From NCBI GenBank assembly GCA_958448375.1, contig CAUDDU010000031.1, forward strand, positions 1-8,322: a stretch of DNA of 8,322 nt, given 5' to 3'. Both the position numbers and the translations under genes were made by a program. The stretch's first letter is position 1, and each line of letters opens with the position of its first letter. Source of the stretch: an uncultured Collinsella sp. (lineage in GTDB: Bacteria; Actinomycetota; Coriobacteriia; Coriobacteriales; Coriobacteriaceae). Shown here piece after piece: positions 1 through 5,899 of the stretch. The notes below the pieces were generated by a model that did not search any database, was not told the origin of the DNA, and saw only the letters and a program-made list of their open reading frames with translations.

Positions 1-14
1 TGTAAGCCTTTCGG

Positions 15-2510
15 TTAGCTAATTCCCACAAACATACAGCCCGAGGTGGCGCCGCGCAGGCGGGCGGCGGGCTTACGGCCGGCCTGCGCGGCCTCGATGG
101 CGCGACGGACGCGTGCGACGGCGCGGCCAATCTCATCGGACTCGAGCAGGGTTCCGTCAACCATAAGACGGCGCACGCCGGCGTCGAGCAGCTGCGGAAC
201 CTGCGGCGTGAGGTCGATGGGGTAGGCATCGTACAGGCGCGAGCGGCCGTGGACGTCGGTGCGCACTGGCATGACCTTGCCATCGATATTCTTGAGCGAC
301 AGCTTGCGGGCGCGCAGGCGGCAATTGGCGCAATCGTGGATACAACCGTTGGCAACCTGCAGGATGCAGTGCTCGCTCGTCATAACGCGCAGGCGGCCGA
401 AAACGGTGATGCCCAGGGCTGCGGGCGCGGAGGTGCCAAGCGAGATAATCTCGTCGAGCGTGATCTCGGGCGAGAGCCAAAACGCCCCGGCCCCGCGCTC
501 GGCGAGTGCCTCCATGCAGGGCGTGTTGTGCACCGGCAGGCAAGAGCGAATCTCGACCGTGGCGCCGGCCTGCGCGGCTACGGCGAGCTCGGAGATATTG
601 CCGACGGCGACGGTGGCTCCGGCATTGATCCAGGGATCGACGCGTGCGTGGTCAACGGCGCGGCAGACCTCGTCGAGTACGGGCACGATGCCCTGCTCAA
701 ACGCATCGGCGGGGGAGAGCTCGGCCGCATCGAGCGCGTCGGTGGTCATGTAGATGCGCGTTGCACCCTCGGCGCGAGCAGCCTCGGCGGCCTCGAGCGA
801 GGTGACGGTGGCGCAGATTTGCGGCTCATCGCGGTAGTGCTCGGGCATGGGGCGGGAATCACTGGTGACAATCGCCGGCAGCTCGAGCGTGCGGGCACGC
901 TTCGCGTACGGTGCCAGAATGGCCTCCTCGAGCGCCTTGCAAGCGGCTGTGCGCACCTTATGTACGGCGGAAAAGCCCATGCCGCAGCCCTCATCGAGCG
1001 TCACATCAAAGCTCGCGGCCTCAAAGGGCGAGGAGCCCATGCGGCCTACATGCTCAACCAGATCGGACGCCTCGACCGCGCGGGTCTTGGCGGCCTCGAC
1101 GGTAAAGCCCGTGGCCGTGGCGGTGAGCGTGGGGTCGTCGCAGCAGGTGAGCGTCACGGTAAAAGGCTCGCCAAGGCGCGCCACGACGGACACGTCTACG
1201 GCGCGGCGGCGCAGCACGTCGCGCTTGAGCGCGGCGCCGGCGGCGTCGATAGCGCGCTGGCTTCGAATCACGCGTACGCGGCAACCTTCGGGCATGCTAC
1301 GGGGCACGCGGCACTCGATGATGTCGCCGGCAGCGGCATCATCGGCGGCGATGGTGGTCAGGAATTGGTCGAACTCATCGTCGTGACGAAGTTCCAGCAG
1401 GTCGCCCTTGCCCACGGGCTCAAACAGCTCGATGCGGGCGATGGCGGCGCGGCGACGACGGTCGTCAGGCTTGAGCCCGCGCACATCGCGGTTGGCCAGG
1501 CGGCTGCCCAGCACCGTGCCCACGATCTGGCCGCGGTTGTTGGAGCGCTCGTAGCTCATCATCTCGTCGCCCGAGGTGCCGTCTTGGTAGGCGTGCGTAA
1601 AGTCACGGTTAAAGCAGCGCTTGAGTTGGCGCTGGCGGGCGGCCTCTTCATCCTTAGAGGTCGAAACATGGGCCAGCATGTCATCAATCTGATGACGATA
1701 CACGTCGACGATGGAATACACGTAATCGGGGGCCTTCATGCGGCCCTCGAGCTTGAGCGATGCGGCGCCGGCGTCATACAGACGGCGAACAAGCTGCGAG
1801 GTATTGGTGTCGCGCGGGCATAGCGCGCGTTCGCGACCGGCAGGGGAGAGCGAGCGGCCGTTCTCGTCGATTAGCTCGTAAGGCAGGCGACAGGGCTGAG
1901 CGCACATGCCGCGGTTGGCCGAGCGGCCCGCCATGGCAAAACTCGAGAGAAGGCACAGACCCGAGTAGCAAAAGCAGATGGCACCGTGGCTAAAGACCTC
2001 GAGGTCGACGTCGGGCGCGGCGTCGTGGATGGCGGCGATCTCGTCAATGGAGAGCTCGCGCGAGAGGGTCACGCGGTCGGCGCCCTGCTCGCGGCACCAA
2101 ATAGTCCCGCGGTCGTCATGGATGTTCGCCTGGGTCGAGATGTGTGTCTCGATGCCGGGCATGGTGCGCTTGACCTCAAAGAACAGGCCCCAGTCCTGGA
2201 TAATGAAGGCGTCGGCGCCCAGCGTGGAACAGCGGTGGATGAGCTGCAGCGCATCGCCCATCTCGGACTGCTTGATGACGATGTTTACCGTGACATAAAC
2301 GCGCGAGCCGGCCAGGTGTGCAGCACGGCAGGCCTGTTCAAAGGCCTCGTCGGTAAAGTTTGTTGCCTTGCGGCGGGCGTTGAAGCTGCCCATGCCGCAG
2401 TAGATGGCGTCTGCCCCGGCAGCGAGCGCGGCGGCAAAAGGCTCGGGCCCTCCGGCGGGCGCCAAAAGCTCGGGTCTGCGGTTGGTGGTTCGACTGGCGG
2501 TTGCGGTCAT
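15..2510 (-). CDS. U32-family protein with DUF3656 domain (RlhA-like)
   Basis: Complete 831-residue protein. The N-terminus RRPELLAPAGGPEPF is the typical U32 opening. The U32 signature lies at about residues 171-189 (EVFSHGAICFCYSGLCLLS). C179, C186 and C203 have the spacing of the iron-sulfur ligands known in U32 proteins such as UbiU; C207 or C231 could be the fourth. A DUF3656-like segment spans about 425-535. A diverged second barrel follows, with another cysteine group, C715-x7-C-x3-C-x2-C. U32 proteins were first called collagenases or peptidases, but characterised members (RlhA, TrhP, UbiU/V) hydroxylate RNA or ubiquinone precursors. The DUF3656 architecture is closest to RlhA, which makes 5-hydroxycytidine in 23S rRNA, so a cytoplasmic RNA-modifying role is inferred. 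At 831 residues it is longer than E. coli RlhA (about 650). ATG 2510 is preceded by AAAGGCAGG. It is divergent from ridA with no evident functional link to the purine genes. The family call is sure; the substrate is not. Confidence 0.9.
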   Translation of the reverse strand: MTATASRTTNRRPELLAPAGGPEPFAAALAAGADAIYCGMGSFNARRKATNFTDEAFEQACRAAHLAGSRVYVTVNIVIKQSEMGDALQLIHRCSTLGADAFIIQDWGLFFEVKRTMPGIETHISTQANIHDDRGTIWCREQGADRVTLSRELSIDEIAAIHDAAPDVDLEVFSHGAICFCYSGLCLLSSFAMAGRSANRGMCAQPCRLPYELIDENGRSLSPAGRERALCPRDTNTSQLVRRLYDAGAASLKLEGRMKAPDYVYSIVDVYRHQIDDMLAHVSTSKDEEAARQRQLKRCFNRDFTHAYQDGTSGDEMMSYERSNNRGQIVGTVLGSRLANRDVRGLKPDDRRRRAAIARIELFEPVGKGDLLELRHDDEFDQFLTTIAADDAAAGDIIECRVPRSMPEGCRVRVIRSQRAIDAAGAALKRDVLRRRAVDVSVVARLGEPFTVTLTCCDDPTLTATATGFTVEAAKTRAVEASDLVEHVGRMGSSPFEAASFDVTLDEGCGMGFSAVHKVRTAACKALEEAILAPYAKRARTLELPAIVTSDSRPMPEHYRDEPQICATVTSLEAAEAARAEGATRIYMTTDALDAAELSPADAFEQGIVPVLDEVCRAVDHARVDPWINAGATVAVGNISELAVAAQAGATVEIRSCLPVHNTPCMEALAERGAGAFWLSPEITLDEIISLGTSAPAALGITVFGRLRVMTSEHCILQVANGCIHDCANCRLRARKLSLKNIDGKVMPVRTDVHGRSRLYDAYPIDLTPQVPQLLDAGVRRLMVDGTLLESDEIGRAVARVRRAIEAAQAGRKPAARLRGATSGCMFVGIS

Positions 2511-2542
2511 ATCCTGCCTTTCAAAATGCTCAGATACTCAAA

Positions 2543-2548
2543 AGTATA
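2543..2548 (-). promoter_or_regulatory. Candidate -10 box for the U32 gene
   Basis: On the minus strand this reads TATACT, a 5/6 match to TATAAT, about 33 bases upstream of the start codon. It overlaps a small inverted repeat, ATACT-caaa-AGTAT (2534-2547), which could be an operator. The hexamer 17 bases further upstream (GTCGCC) is a poor -35, so this is only a plausible promoter. Confidence 0.35.
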
Positions 2549-2666
2549 GTGGCGTCGCTGCGGTGGGCGACGCCCGCAGCCTAAGCAGGACAAAGTCTTC
2601 AGCAGCTTGGACTGGCTGCTCCACATGAGAACCGTTCAGCGGTTCGGGGAAACCGTTGGGCGATAA

Positions 2667-2697
2667 AATATTCTCGCAAGCTGATAATATTCTTGCA
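2667..2697 (+). repeat. Direct repeat AATATTCTYGCA upstream of ridA
   Basis: AATATTCTCGCA (2667-2678) and AATATTCTTGCA (2686-2697) match at 11 of 12 positions. They start 19 bases apart, close to two helical turns, as expected for protein sites on one DNA face. An inverted GCAAG (2676-2680) / CTTGC (2692-2696) with an 11-base spacer is embedded in the pair. The second copy overlaps the proposed -35 of ridA. A regulator site is inferred; the regulator is unknown. Confidence 0.5.
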
Positions 2698-2721
2698 TCA
2701 AACAGAAACCTTGAGTACTAT
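2693..2721 (+). promoter_or_regulatory. Candidate ridA promoter
   Basis: TTGCAT (2693-2698), a 17-base spacer and TACTAT (2716-2721) form a moderate sigma70-like promoter. Both hexamers are imperfect. TGATAATAT at 2682-2690 resembles an extended -10 and is an alternative, but it has no matching -35. From the first candidate, transcription would begin near 2728, just before the leader hairpin. Confidence 0.35.
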
Positions 2722-2730
2722 CCCAATCAA

Positions 2731-2776
2731 GCGCGGTGTTCAGACCGAACTGTGCCTCCCGGTGCGAACACCGCGC
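2731..2776 (+). promoter_or_regulatory. Structured leader hairpin before ridA
   Basis: GCGCGGTGTTC (2731-2741) pairs perfectly with GAACACCGCGC (2766-2776), an 11-bp stem enclosing 24 bases. Inside, ACCG (2744-2747) can pair with CGGT (2760-2763), giving a second stem across a small internal loop. It ends 34 bases before the ridA ATG and leaves the Shine-Dalgarno free. No U-tract follows, so it does not look like a simple terminator. It may stabilise the mRNA or be a sensing leader; I do not recognise a known riboswitch class. Confidence 0.55.
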
Positions 2777-2810
2777 TCACGCTCTCTCAATTGATCGTAA
2801 GGAGAAAAAC

Positions 2811-3188
2811 ATGAGCAAGACCGTCGTGTCTTCCGATAACGCACCCGCAGCCATCGGCCCGTATTCCCCCGGTATCCAGGCCGGCAACATGGTGTTCCTG
2901 TCCGGCCAGCTGGGCATCGATCCCGCGACCGGCAAGATGCCCGAGGGCGTCGAGGCCCAGGCCAAGCAGTCCCTCGCCAACGTCGAGGCCCTGCTGACCG
3001 CTGCCGGCGCTACCTTTGCCGATGTCGTCAAGACCACGGTCTACCTGGCCGACATCGTCGACTTCGCCGCCGTGAACGAGATCTACGCCTCCAAGTTTGA
3101 GGCCCCGTTCCCCGCGCGCAGCGCCTTCAAGGTTGCCGCCCTTCCGGCTGGCGGTCTGGTCGAGATCGAGGTCGTTGCCGCTCTCTAA
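2811..3188 (+). CDS. ridA: RidA, 2-iminobutanoate/2-iminopropanoate deaminase
   Basis: This 125-residue protein has the usual length of the RidA/YjgF/UK114 family. RidA is a small cytoplasmic trimer that hydrolyses reactive enamines and imines such as 2-aminoacrylate, made by PLP enzymes, to ketoacids and ammonia. Visible hallmarks are IGPYSPGIQAGN (15-26) with Y18, LSGQLGIDP (30-38), and the signature PARSAFKVAALP (101-112) with the substrate-binding R103, then E118 in VEIEVVA. ATG 2811 is chosen because TAAGGAG lies 6 bases upstream and the N-terminus fits the family. The frame stays open back to 2736, but that would add 25 unrelated residues overlapping the leader hairpin. The Cys found in the signature of enteric RidA is Ala105 here. 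It appears monocistronic, with a terminator 30 bases downstream. It may protect against 2-aminoacrylate from a YgeX-type enzyme expected in the neighbouring purine cluster; that link is inference. Confidence 0.95.
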   Translation: MSKTVVSSDNAPAAIGPYSPGIQAGNMVFLSGQLGIDPATGKMPEGVEAQAKQSLANVEALLTAAGATFADVVKTTVYLADIVDFAAVNEIYASKFEAPFPARSAFKVAALPAGGLVEIEVVAAL

Positions 3189-3217
3189 GGCGTTGGCCAC
3201 AACTAAACATGACATGC

Positions 3218-3257
3218 AAAAAGACCCTGCAGCGCGTGCGAGCTGCAGGGTCTTTTA
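3218..3257. terminator. Bidirectional intrinsic terminator, ridA / regulator
   Basis: AAAAGACCCTGCAGC (3219-3233) pairs perfectly with GCTGCAGGGTCTTTT (3242-3256) around an 8-base loop. T4 on the plus strand and T5 on the minus strand allow termination both ways. It lies between the convergent ridA stop (3188) and the regulator stop (3301), so it serves both genes. Confidence 0.93.
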
Positions 3258-3300
3258 TCAAGTGACGGATCGCTTGTGGAGCCGCACTCCATTTTGCTCG

Positions 3301-3957
3301 TTAGCCTTCCTTGCGGACTTTTTGCAGGTAGCGGTAGACGCTGGGCTCTGAGATGCCCAGCGCGGCGGCGGCGCAGGCCACGGCGCCCTTGAGCATGAAC
3401 ACCCCGTTACCGTTGAGGTGGCGAATGACGTCCACGCGGTCGCTCTGACCAAGCGACGCTACATCCAGCCCGCGCGCGCTCAGCAACTCGGCAATGCTGC
3501 GGTCGATGAGCTCCTGTGTAGACTCCGAAAGGCTTTCGACCTCGATAGGGGCGGGCTCCGTGCGCGTCGGCGCCGCGTCGAAGCACGCCATGAGCTGCTG
3601 CGCCATGGCGTTGATGGAGCGCACGGTCGAGAGGTCGGTGTTGACGCAGAGCATACCGACGATCTCATCATTCTCGCGGATAAAGTACGTCGCTGACTCC
3701 AACGTCTTGCCGCCGGCACCGCGCCCCTCGTAGCCCGTAATAAACGGCAGGTCGCGATACTTGGCGTCGTGCATGATCTTGAGTGCCAGATCGGTGGCGG
3801 GACCGCCGACCTTGCGGCCGCTTACGATGCCGTTGCGAATATCGACGATGGCGTGGTCGGGATCCGAGAAATCGTGCAGCACGATTTCGCTGTTTTTGCC
3901 GAGTATCTGCTCCAGAAAATCGACCATCGGCAAAAAGCGACGTACGGTCTCGTTCAC
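3301..3957 (-). CDS. YheO/DauR-type PAS and helix-turn-helix regulator
   Basis: This 218-residue protein has two domains. Residues about 5-115 match the YheO-like PAS domain: MVDFLEQILG, then IVLHDFSDPDHAIVDIRNG, and SATYFIRENDEIVGMLCVNTD at 88-108. Residues about 150-215 form the C-terminal helix-turn-helix of the same family, with QSDRVDVIRHLNGNGVFMLKG and a probable recognition helix at SEPSVYRYLQKV. The best-known relative, Pseudomonas aeruginosa DauR, controls D-arginine catabolism; other members are mostly uncharacterised. The start is a GTG at 3957, picked because AAAGGAGT sits 6 bases upstream and the PAS domain begins at once. The frame extends to an ATG at 4098, but those 47 residues look unrelated. 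It is divergent from the permease operon, so control of that operon and of itself is likely. The ligand is unknown; a purine or a breakdown product is a guess. I see no convincing promoter for it. Confidence 0.9.
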   Translation of the reverse strand: MNETVRRFLPMVDFLEQILGKNSEIVLHDFSDPDHAIVDIRNGIVSGRKVGGPATDLALKIMHDAKYRDLPFITGYEGRGAGGKTLESATYFIRENDEIVGMLCVNTDLSTVRSINAMAQQLMACFDAAPTRTEPAPIEVESLSESTQELIDRSIAELLSARGLDVASLGQSDRVDVIRHLNGNGVFMLKGAVACAAAALGISEPSVYRYLQKVRKEG

Positions 3958-3963
3958 GGGCAA

Positions 3964-3970
3964 CTCCTTT
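3964..3970 (-). promoter_or_regulatory. Ribosome binding site fixing the GTG start of the regulator
   Basis: On the minus strand AAAGGAG lies 6 bases before GTG 3957. No comparable Shine-Dalgarno precedes the in-frame ATG codons upstream (4098 or 4008). This decides the non-ATG start. Confidence 0.8.
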
Positions 3971-4151
3971 GGGTGAAATCGGAAATGTTCATAACAATTT
4001 TTTCTCATGGTAACACGCTGCCCATCATCTCGTATATCCGCAGGTACATTGCGTAATGCAGACGAACGGTAGGAATTTAGCGGTAAACGGTTGACCAAAA
4101 GAAAAGTTAGATGTTATTTTGACCAGACACTTTCCTGACCTGCGGAAATGC

Positions 4152-4181
4152 GTTATTTCAGCTGAAGAATAGTCTGATAAC
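4152..4181. promoter_or_regulatory. Dyad cluster, candidate operator
   Basis: TTCAGCTGAA (4157-4166) is a perfect 10-base palindrome. It lies inside a wider inverted repeat, GTTAT (4152-4156) / ATAAC (4177-4181). It sits just upstream of the permease promoter, a natural place for the divergent regulator to bind. There is no direct evidence of binding. Confidence 0.35.
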
Positions 4182-4222
4182 AAAAAATTATTATTGAGAA
4201 TGAGAATCATCTTTAATACGAT
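4179..4222 (+). promoter_or_regulatory. Probable sigma70 promoter of the permease operon
   Basis: TTGAGA (4194-4199, 5/6 match) is followed by exactly 17 bases and TACGAT (4217-4222, 4/6 with the key T, A and final T kept). The A/T-rich AACAAAAAATTATTATT (4179-4195) directly upstream resembles an UP element. Transcription would begin near 4229, about 80 bases before the permease ATG. Confidence 0.6.
4195..4214 (+). promoter_or_regulatory. Fur-box-like sequence over the permease promoter
   Basis: GAGAATGAGAATCATCTTT (4196-4214) matches 14 of 19 positions of the classical Fur consensus GATAATGATAATCATTATC. TGAGAATGAGAATCA (4195-4209) matches 11 of 14 fixed positions of the 7-1-7 form. It covers the spacer and part of the -35, where bound repressor would block RNA polymerase. 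Fur-family relatives (Zur, PerR) have similar sites, so the metal or signal is not settled. Confidence 0.45.
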
Positions 4223-4309
4223 ATGCAATGAAGGCACAACCTCAACCCCGCACTGCGTCACAATAGAGCGTTAGATGCGAAAACAACTACTTCGAGGATT
4301 GGTGGTCAA

Positions 4310-5704
4310 ATGACCCAGGAGACGGTTACGAACGGCACTGAAGCCCTGTTCACTCGCGAAGGCATGCCTCCCGTTAAGGAAATGATCCCGTGTGCCCTTC
4401 AGCACGTACTGGCATCGTTTGCCGGCATCATTACCCCGGCGGTCATCATGGCCGGCGTCTACGGCTTTAATAGCCAGCAGAGTACCGACATCATCCAGGT
4501 CGCGCTCATTCTTTCGGCGATCGACACGGCCCTTCAGGCCTTCGCTCCCTTCCGTCGCATCGGCGGCGGCCTGCCCATCGTCATGGGCGTTTCGTTCGCG
4601 TTCCTGCCGGCCCTGCAGGCCATGGGTGCCTCGGGCTTTAGCTTTGGTGCGCTGCTGGGTGGCGAGATCGTCGGCGGCGCCGTCGCGGTCCTCTTTGGTC
4701 TGGCCTACAGCAAGATCAAGTGGCTGTTCCCGCCCGTCGTGACCGGTACGGTCATCTTCTCCATCGGCGTTTCGCTGTATCCCACGGCCGTCAAGTATAT
4801 GGCCGGCGGTATGGGTACGCCGCTGTGGGGCACCCCGCAGGCCTGGTGCGTCGCTCTTATCACCTTCGCCGTGGTCTTTGCGCTCGCCAACTTTGGCAAG
4901 GGCACGCTCAAGCTGGGATCCGTGTTCTTTGGCATGATCGTTGGCATGATCGTCTCCATCCCCTTTGGCATGATCGACTTCTCCAGCGTCGCCACCGCTC
5001 AGGTCTTCGCCCTTCCCAAGCTCATGCCCTACGCGCTCGAGTTTGATCCCGAGGTCTGCATTACCCTCGCCGTCGTGTTCCCCATGGTTGCTATCCAGGT
5101 TATCGGTGACGTTTCCGCCGCCTGCCTGGGCTCCATCGACCGTATGCCCACCGAGCGCGAGCTCTCCGGCGCTATTGTGTCCCAGGGCCTCACCTCTATG
5201 GTCGGCGGCCTGCTGGGCGGTCTTCCCACCAGCGCCCTTGGCCAGAACGTGGGCATCATCTGCTCCAACAAGGTCGTCAACAAGTGGGTCTTTGTGATCA
5301 TTGCGGCCGTCTTTGCCATCGCCGGTCTGTTCCCGCAGCTCTCTGCCGTCCTTTCCGCTATCCCGCAGCCCGTCATCGGCGGCGCGACCGTCGGCGTCTT
5401 TGGCACCATCACCATGAACGGCGTGCGCATGTTCACCCGCGAGGGCCTCACGCAGCGCACTACCACCATCGTCGGCACCTCCGTCGTCTTTGGCCTGGGT
5501 ATCTGGATGGCCAGCGGCTGCCTTGCCGGCGAGGGTATGCCCGCCTGGGTGTCCACCGTCATCGGCTCCAATGCCGTAACCCCCACCGCCATCATGGCCA
5601 TTGTCCTTAACCTGATCCTTCCGCAGACGCCGGTCGTGGCTCAGCACATCGATGCTGCCAAGGACGCTGCCGTGGATCTGGTCTTGCCCGAGAGCAAGAA
5701 GTAA
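4310..5704 (+). CDS. NCS2 (NAT) nucleobase permease, probable xanthine/urate uptake
   Basis: This 464-residue membrane protein belongs to the nucleobase-cation symporter-2 family, whose fold has 14 membrane segments. Hydrophobic helices run from about residue 26 to 440. Visible hallmarks are QH at 31-32 in the first helix (QHVLASFAGIITPA), VSFAFLPALQAMG (94-106), QVIGDVSA (263-270), and the NAT signature QNVGIICSNK (312-321). By family knowledge it imports a purine or uracil with a cation. Xanthine or urate is favoured because ssnA and ygfK follow. Two positions are unusual: Gln263 stands where XanQ Glu272 and UraA Glu241 lie, and Asn320 replaces the usual Thr/Ser of the signature. Start ATG 4310 has a weak, distant GAGG (4294-4297); the dyad GGTCA-AA-TGACC (4304-4315) covers the start codon. 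It is the first gene of the proposed operon. The family is sure; the substrate is not. Confidence 0.9.
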   Translation: MTQETVTNGTEALFTREGMPPVKEMIPCALQHVLASFAGIITPAVIMAGVYGFNSQQSTDIIQVALILSAIDTALQAFAPFRRIGGGLPIVMGVSFAFLPALQAMGASGFSFGALLGGEIVGGAVAVLFGLAYSKIKWLFPPVVTGTVIFSIGVSLYPTAVKYMAGGMGTPLWGTPQAWCVALITFAVVFALANFGKGTLKLGSVFFGMIVGMIVSIPFGMIDFSSVATAQVFALPKLMPYALEFDPEVCITLAVVFPMVAIQVIGDVSAACLGSIDRMPTERELSGAIVSQGLTSMVGGLLGGLPTSALGQNVGIICSNKVVNKWVFVIIAAVFAIAGLFPQLSAVLSAIPQPVIGGATVGVFGTITMNGVRMFTREGLTQRTTTIVGTSVVFGLGIWMASGCLAGEGMPAWVSTVIGSNAVTPTAIMAIVLNLILPQTPVVAQHIDAAKDAAVDLVLPESKK

Positions 5705-5720
5705 CCAATTCGGTGCTATT

Positions 5721-5882
5721 CGTCGGCGGACGCATCGCCTCGTCCGCCGACGCCATGCGGCACCAAGCCGCACTTCAAAGGGTTTGTCCCTTTGGTGAAG
5801 CGTTGACGGGAGAGGGCCCGTTTCCGGTGTAGGCCGGCGCTTCGCACTCCGCCATGTCAGAGGTGTCAAACCCCGCCTCTGA
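5721..5882 (+). other. Hairpin array between permease gene and ssnA
   Basis: The 195-base gap contains four successive hairpins. CGTCGGCGGACG (5721-5732) pairs perfectly with 5741-5752. TGCGGC (5756-5761) pairs with GCCGCA (5767-5772). CTTCAAAGGG (5773-5782) pairs with 5788-5800 across a 3-base bulge. TCAGAGG (5857-5863) pairs with CCTCTGA (5876-5882) just before the ssnA ribosome site. None is followed by a U-tract, so full termination is unlikely. They probably mark mRNA processing or 3'-end stabilisation of the permease message. TTGACG at 5803-5808 is a fair -35, but no good -10 follows. Confidence 0.6.
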
Positions 5883-5887
5883 TGTTG

Positions 5888-5894
5888 AAGGGAG
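5888..5894 (+). promoter_or_regulatory. Ribosome binding site fixing the ssnA start
   Basis: AAGGGAG lies 5 bases before ATG 5900. An in-frame ATG at 5882 has no Shine-Dalgarno, and its second and third codons would themselves be this site, so 5900 is the better start. Confidence 0.8.
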
Positions 5895-5899
5895 CATCC

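Larger units (their letters stand above)
2511..2810. other. Divergent intergenic region, U32 gene / ridA
   Basis: There is no convincing gene in these 300 bases. They hold several hairpins: GGCGTCGC/GCGACGCC (2551-2574), overlapping with the alternative GCTGCG/CGCAGC (2557-2580); AGCAGC/GCTGCT (2601-2620); and GAACCG/CGGTTC (2629-2645). AACCGTT occurs twice, at 2630-2636 and 2651-2657. An AT-rich block at 2661-2700 carries a direct repeat and the likely ridA promoter, followed by a long leader hairpin (2731-2776). The two flanking genes are transcribed away from each other, so promoters for both must lie here or overlap it. Confidence 0.7.
3958..4309. other. Divergent control region, regulator / permease operon
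   Basis: These 352 bases are markedly more AT-rich than the flanking genes and hold no supported gene. Contents from left to right: the regulator ribosome site; an A/T-rich stretch at 3990-4005; TTGACCA at 4091-4097 and 4119-4125, with its inverse TGGTCAA at 4303-4309; the dyad cluster at 4152-4181; an A/T block (4179-4195) that could act as an UP element; the permease promoter with the overlapping Fur-like box; and an untranslated leader of about 80 bases. I see no recognisable purine riboswitch in the leader. Confidence 0.75.

Noticed and set aside
249..1823. A 524-codon plus-strand open frame inside the U32 gene
   Set aside because: The minus-strand U32 protein is unmistakable; the overlapping frame has no recognisable motif and no supported start.
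2736..2810. A 25-residue N-terminal extension of RidA from ATG 2736
   Set aside because: RidA proteins start near the chosen Met, the strong Shine-Dalgarno serves ATG 2811, and the extension overlaps the leader hairpin.
3958..4098. A 47-residue N-terminal extension of the regulator from ATG 4098
   Set aside because: GTG 3957 has AAAGGAG at ideal spacing and begins right at the PAS domain; the extension lies in AT-rich control DNA and matches nothing.
4229..4309. A purine or xanthine riboswitch in the permease leader
   Set aside because: The leader is only about 80 bases and shows no conserved purine-riboswitch core or three-way junction that I can recognise.
5803..5831. An internal promoter for ssnA
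   Set aside because: TTGACG is a fair -35, but the sequence 17 bases on (GGTGTA) is not a credible -10.
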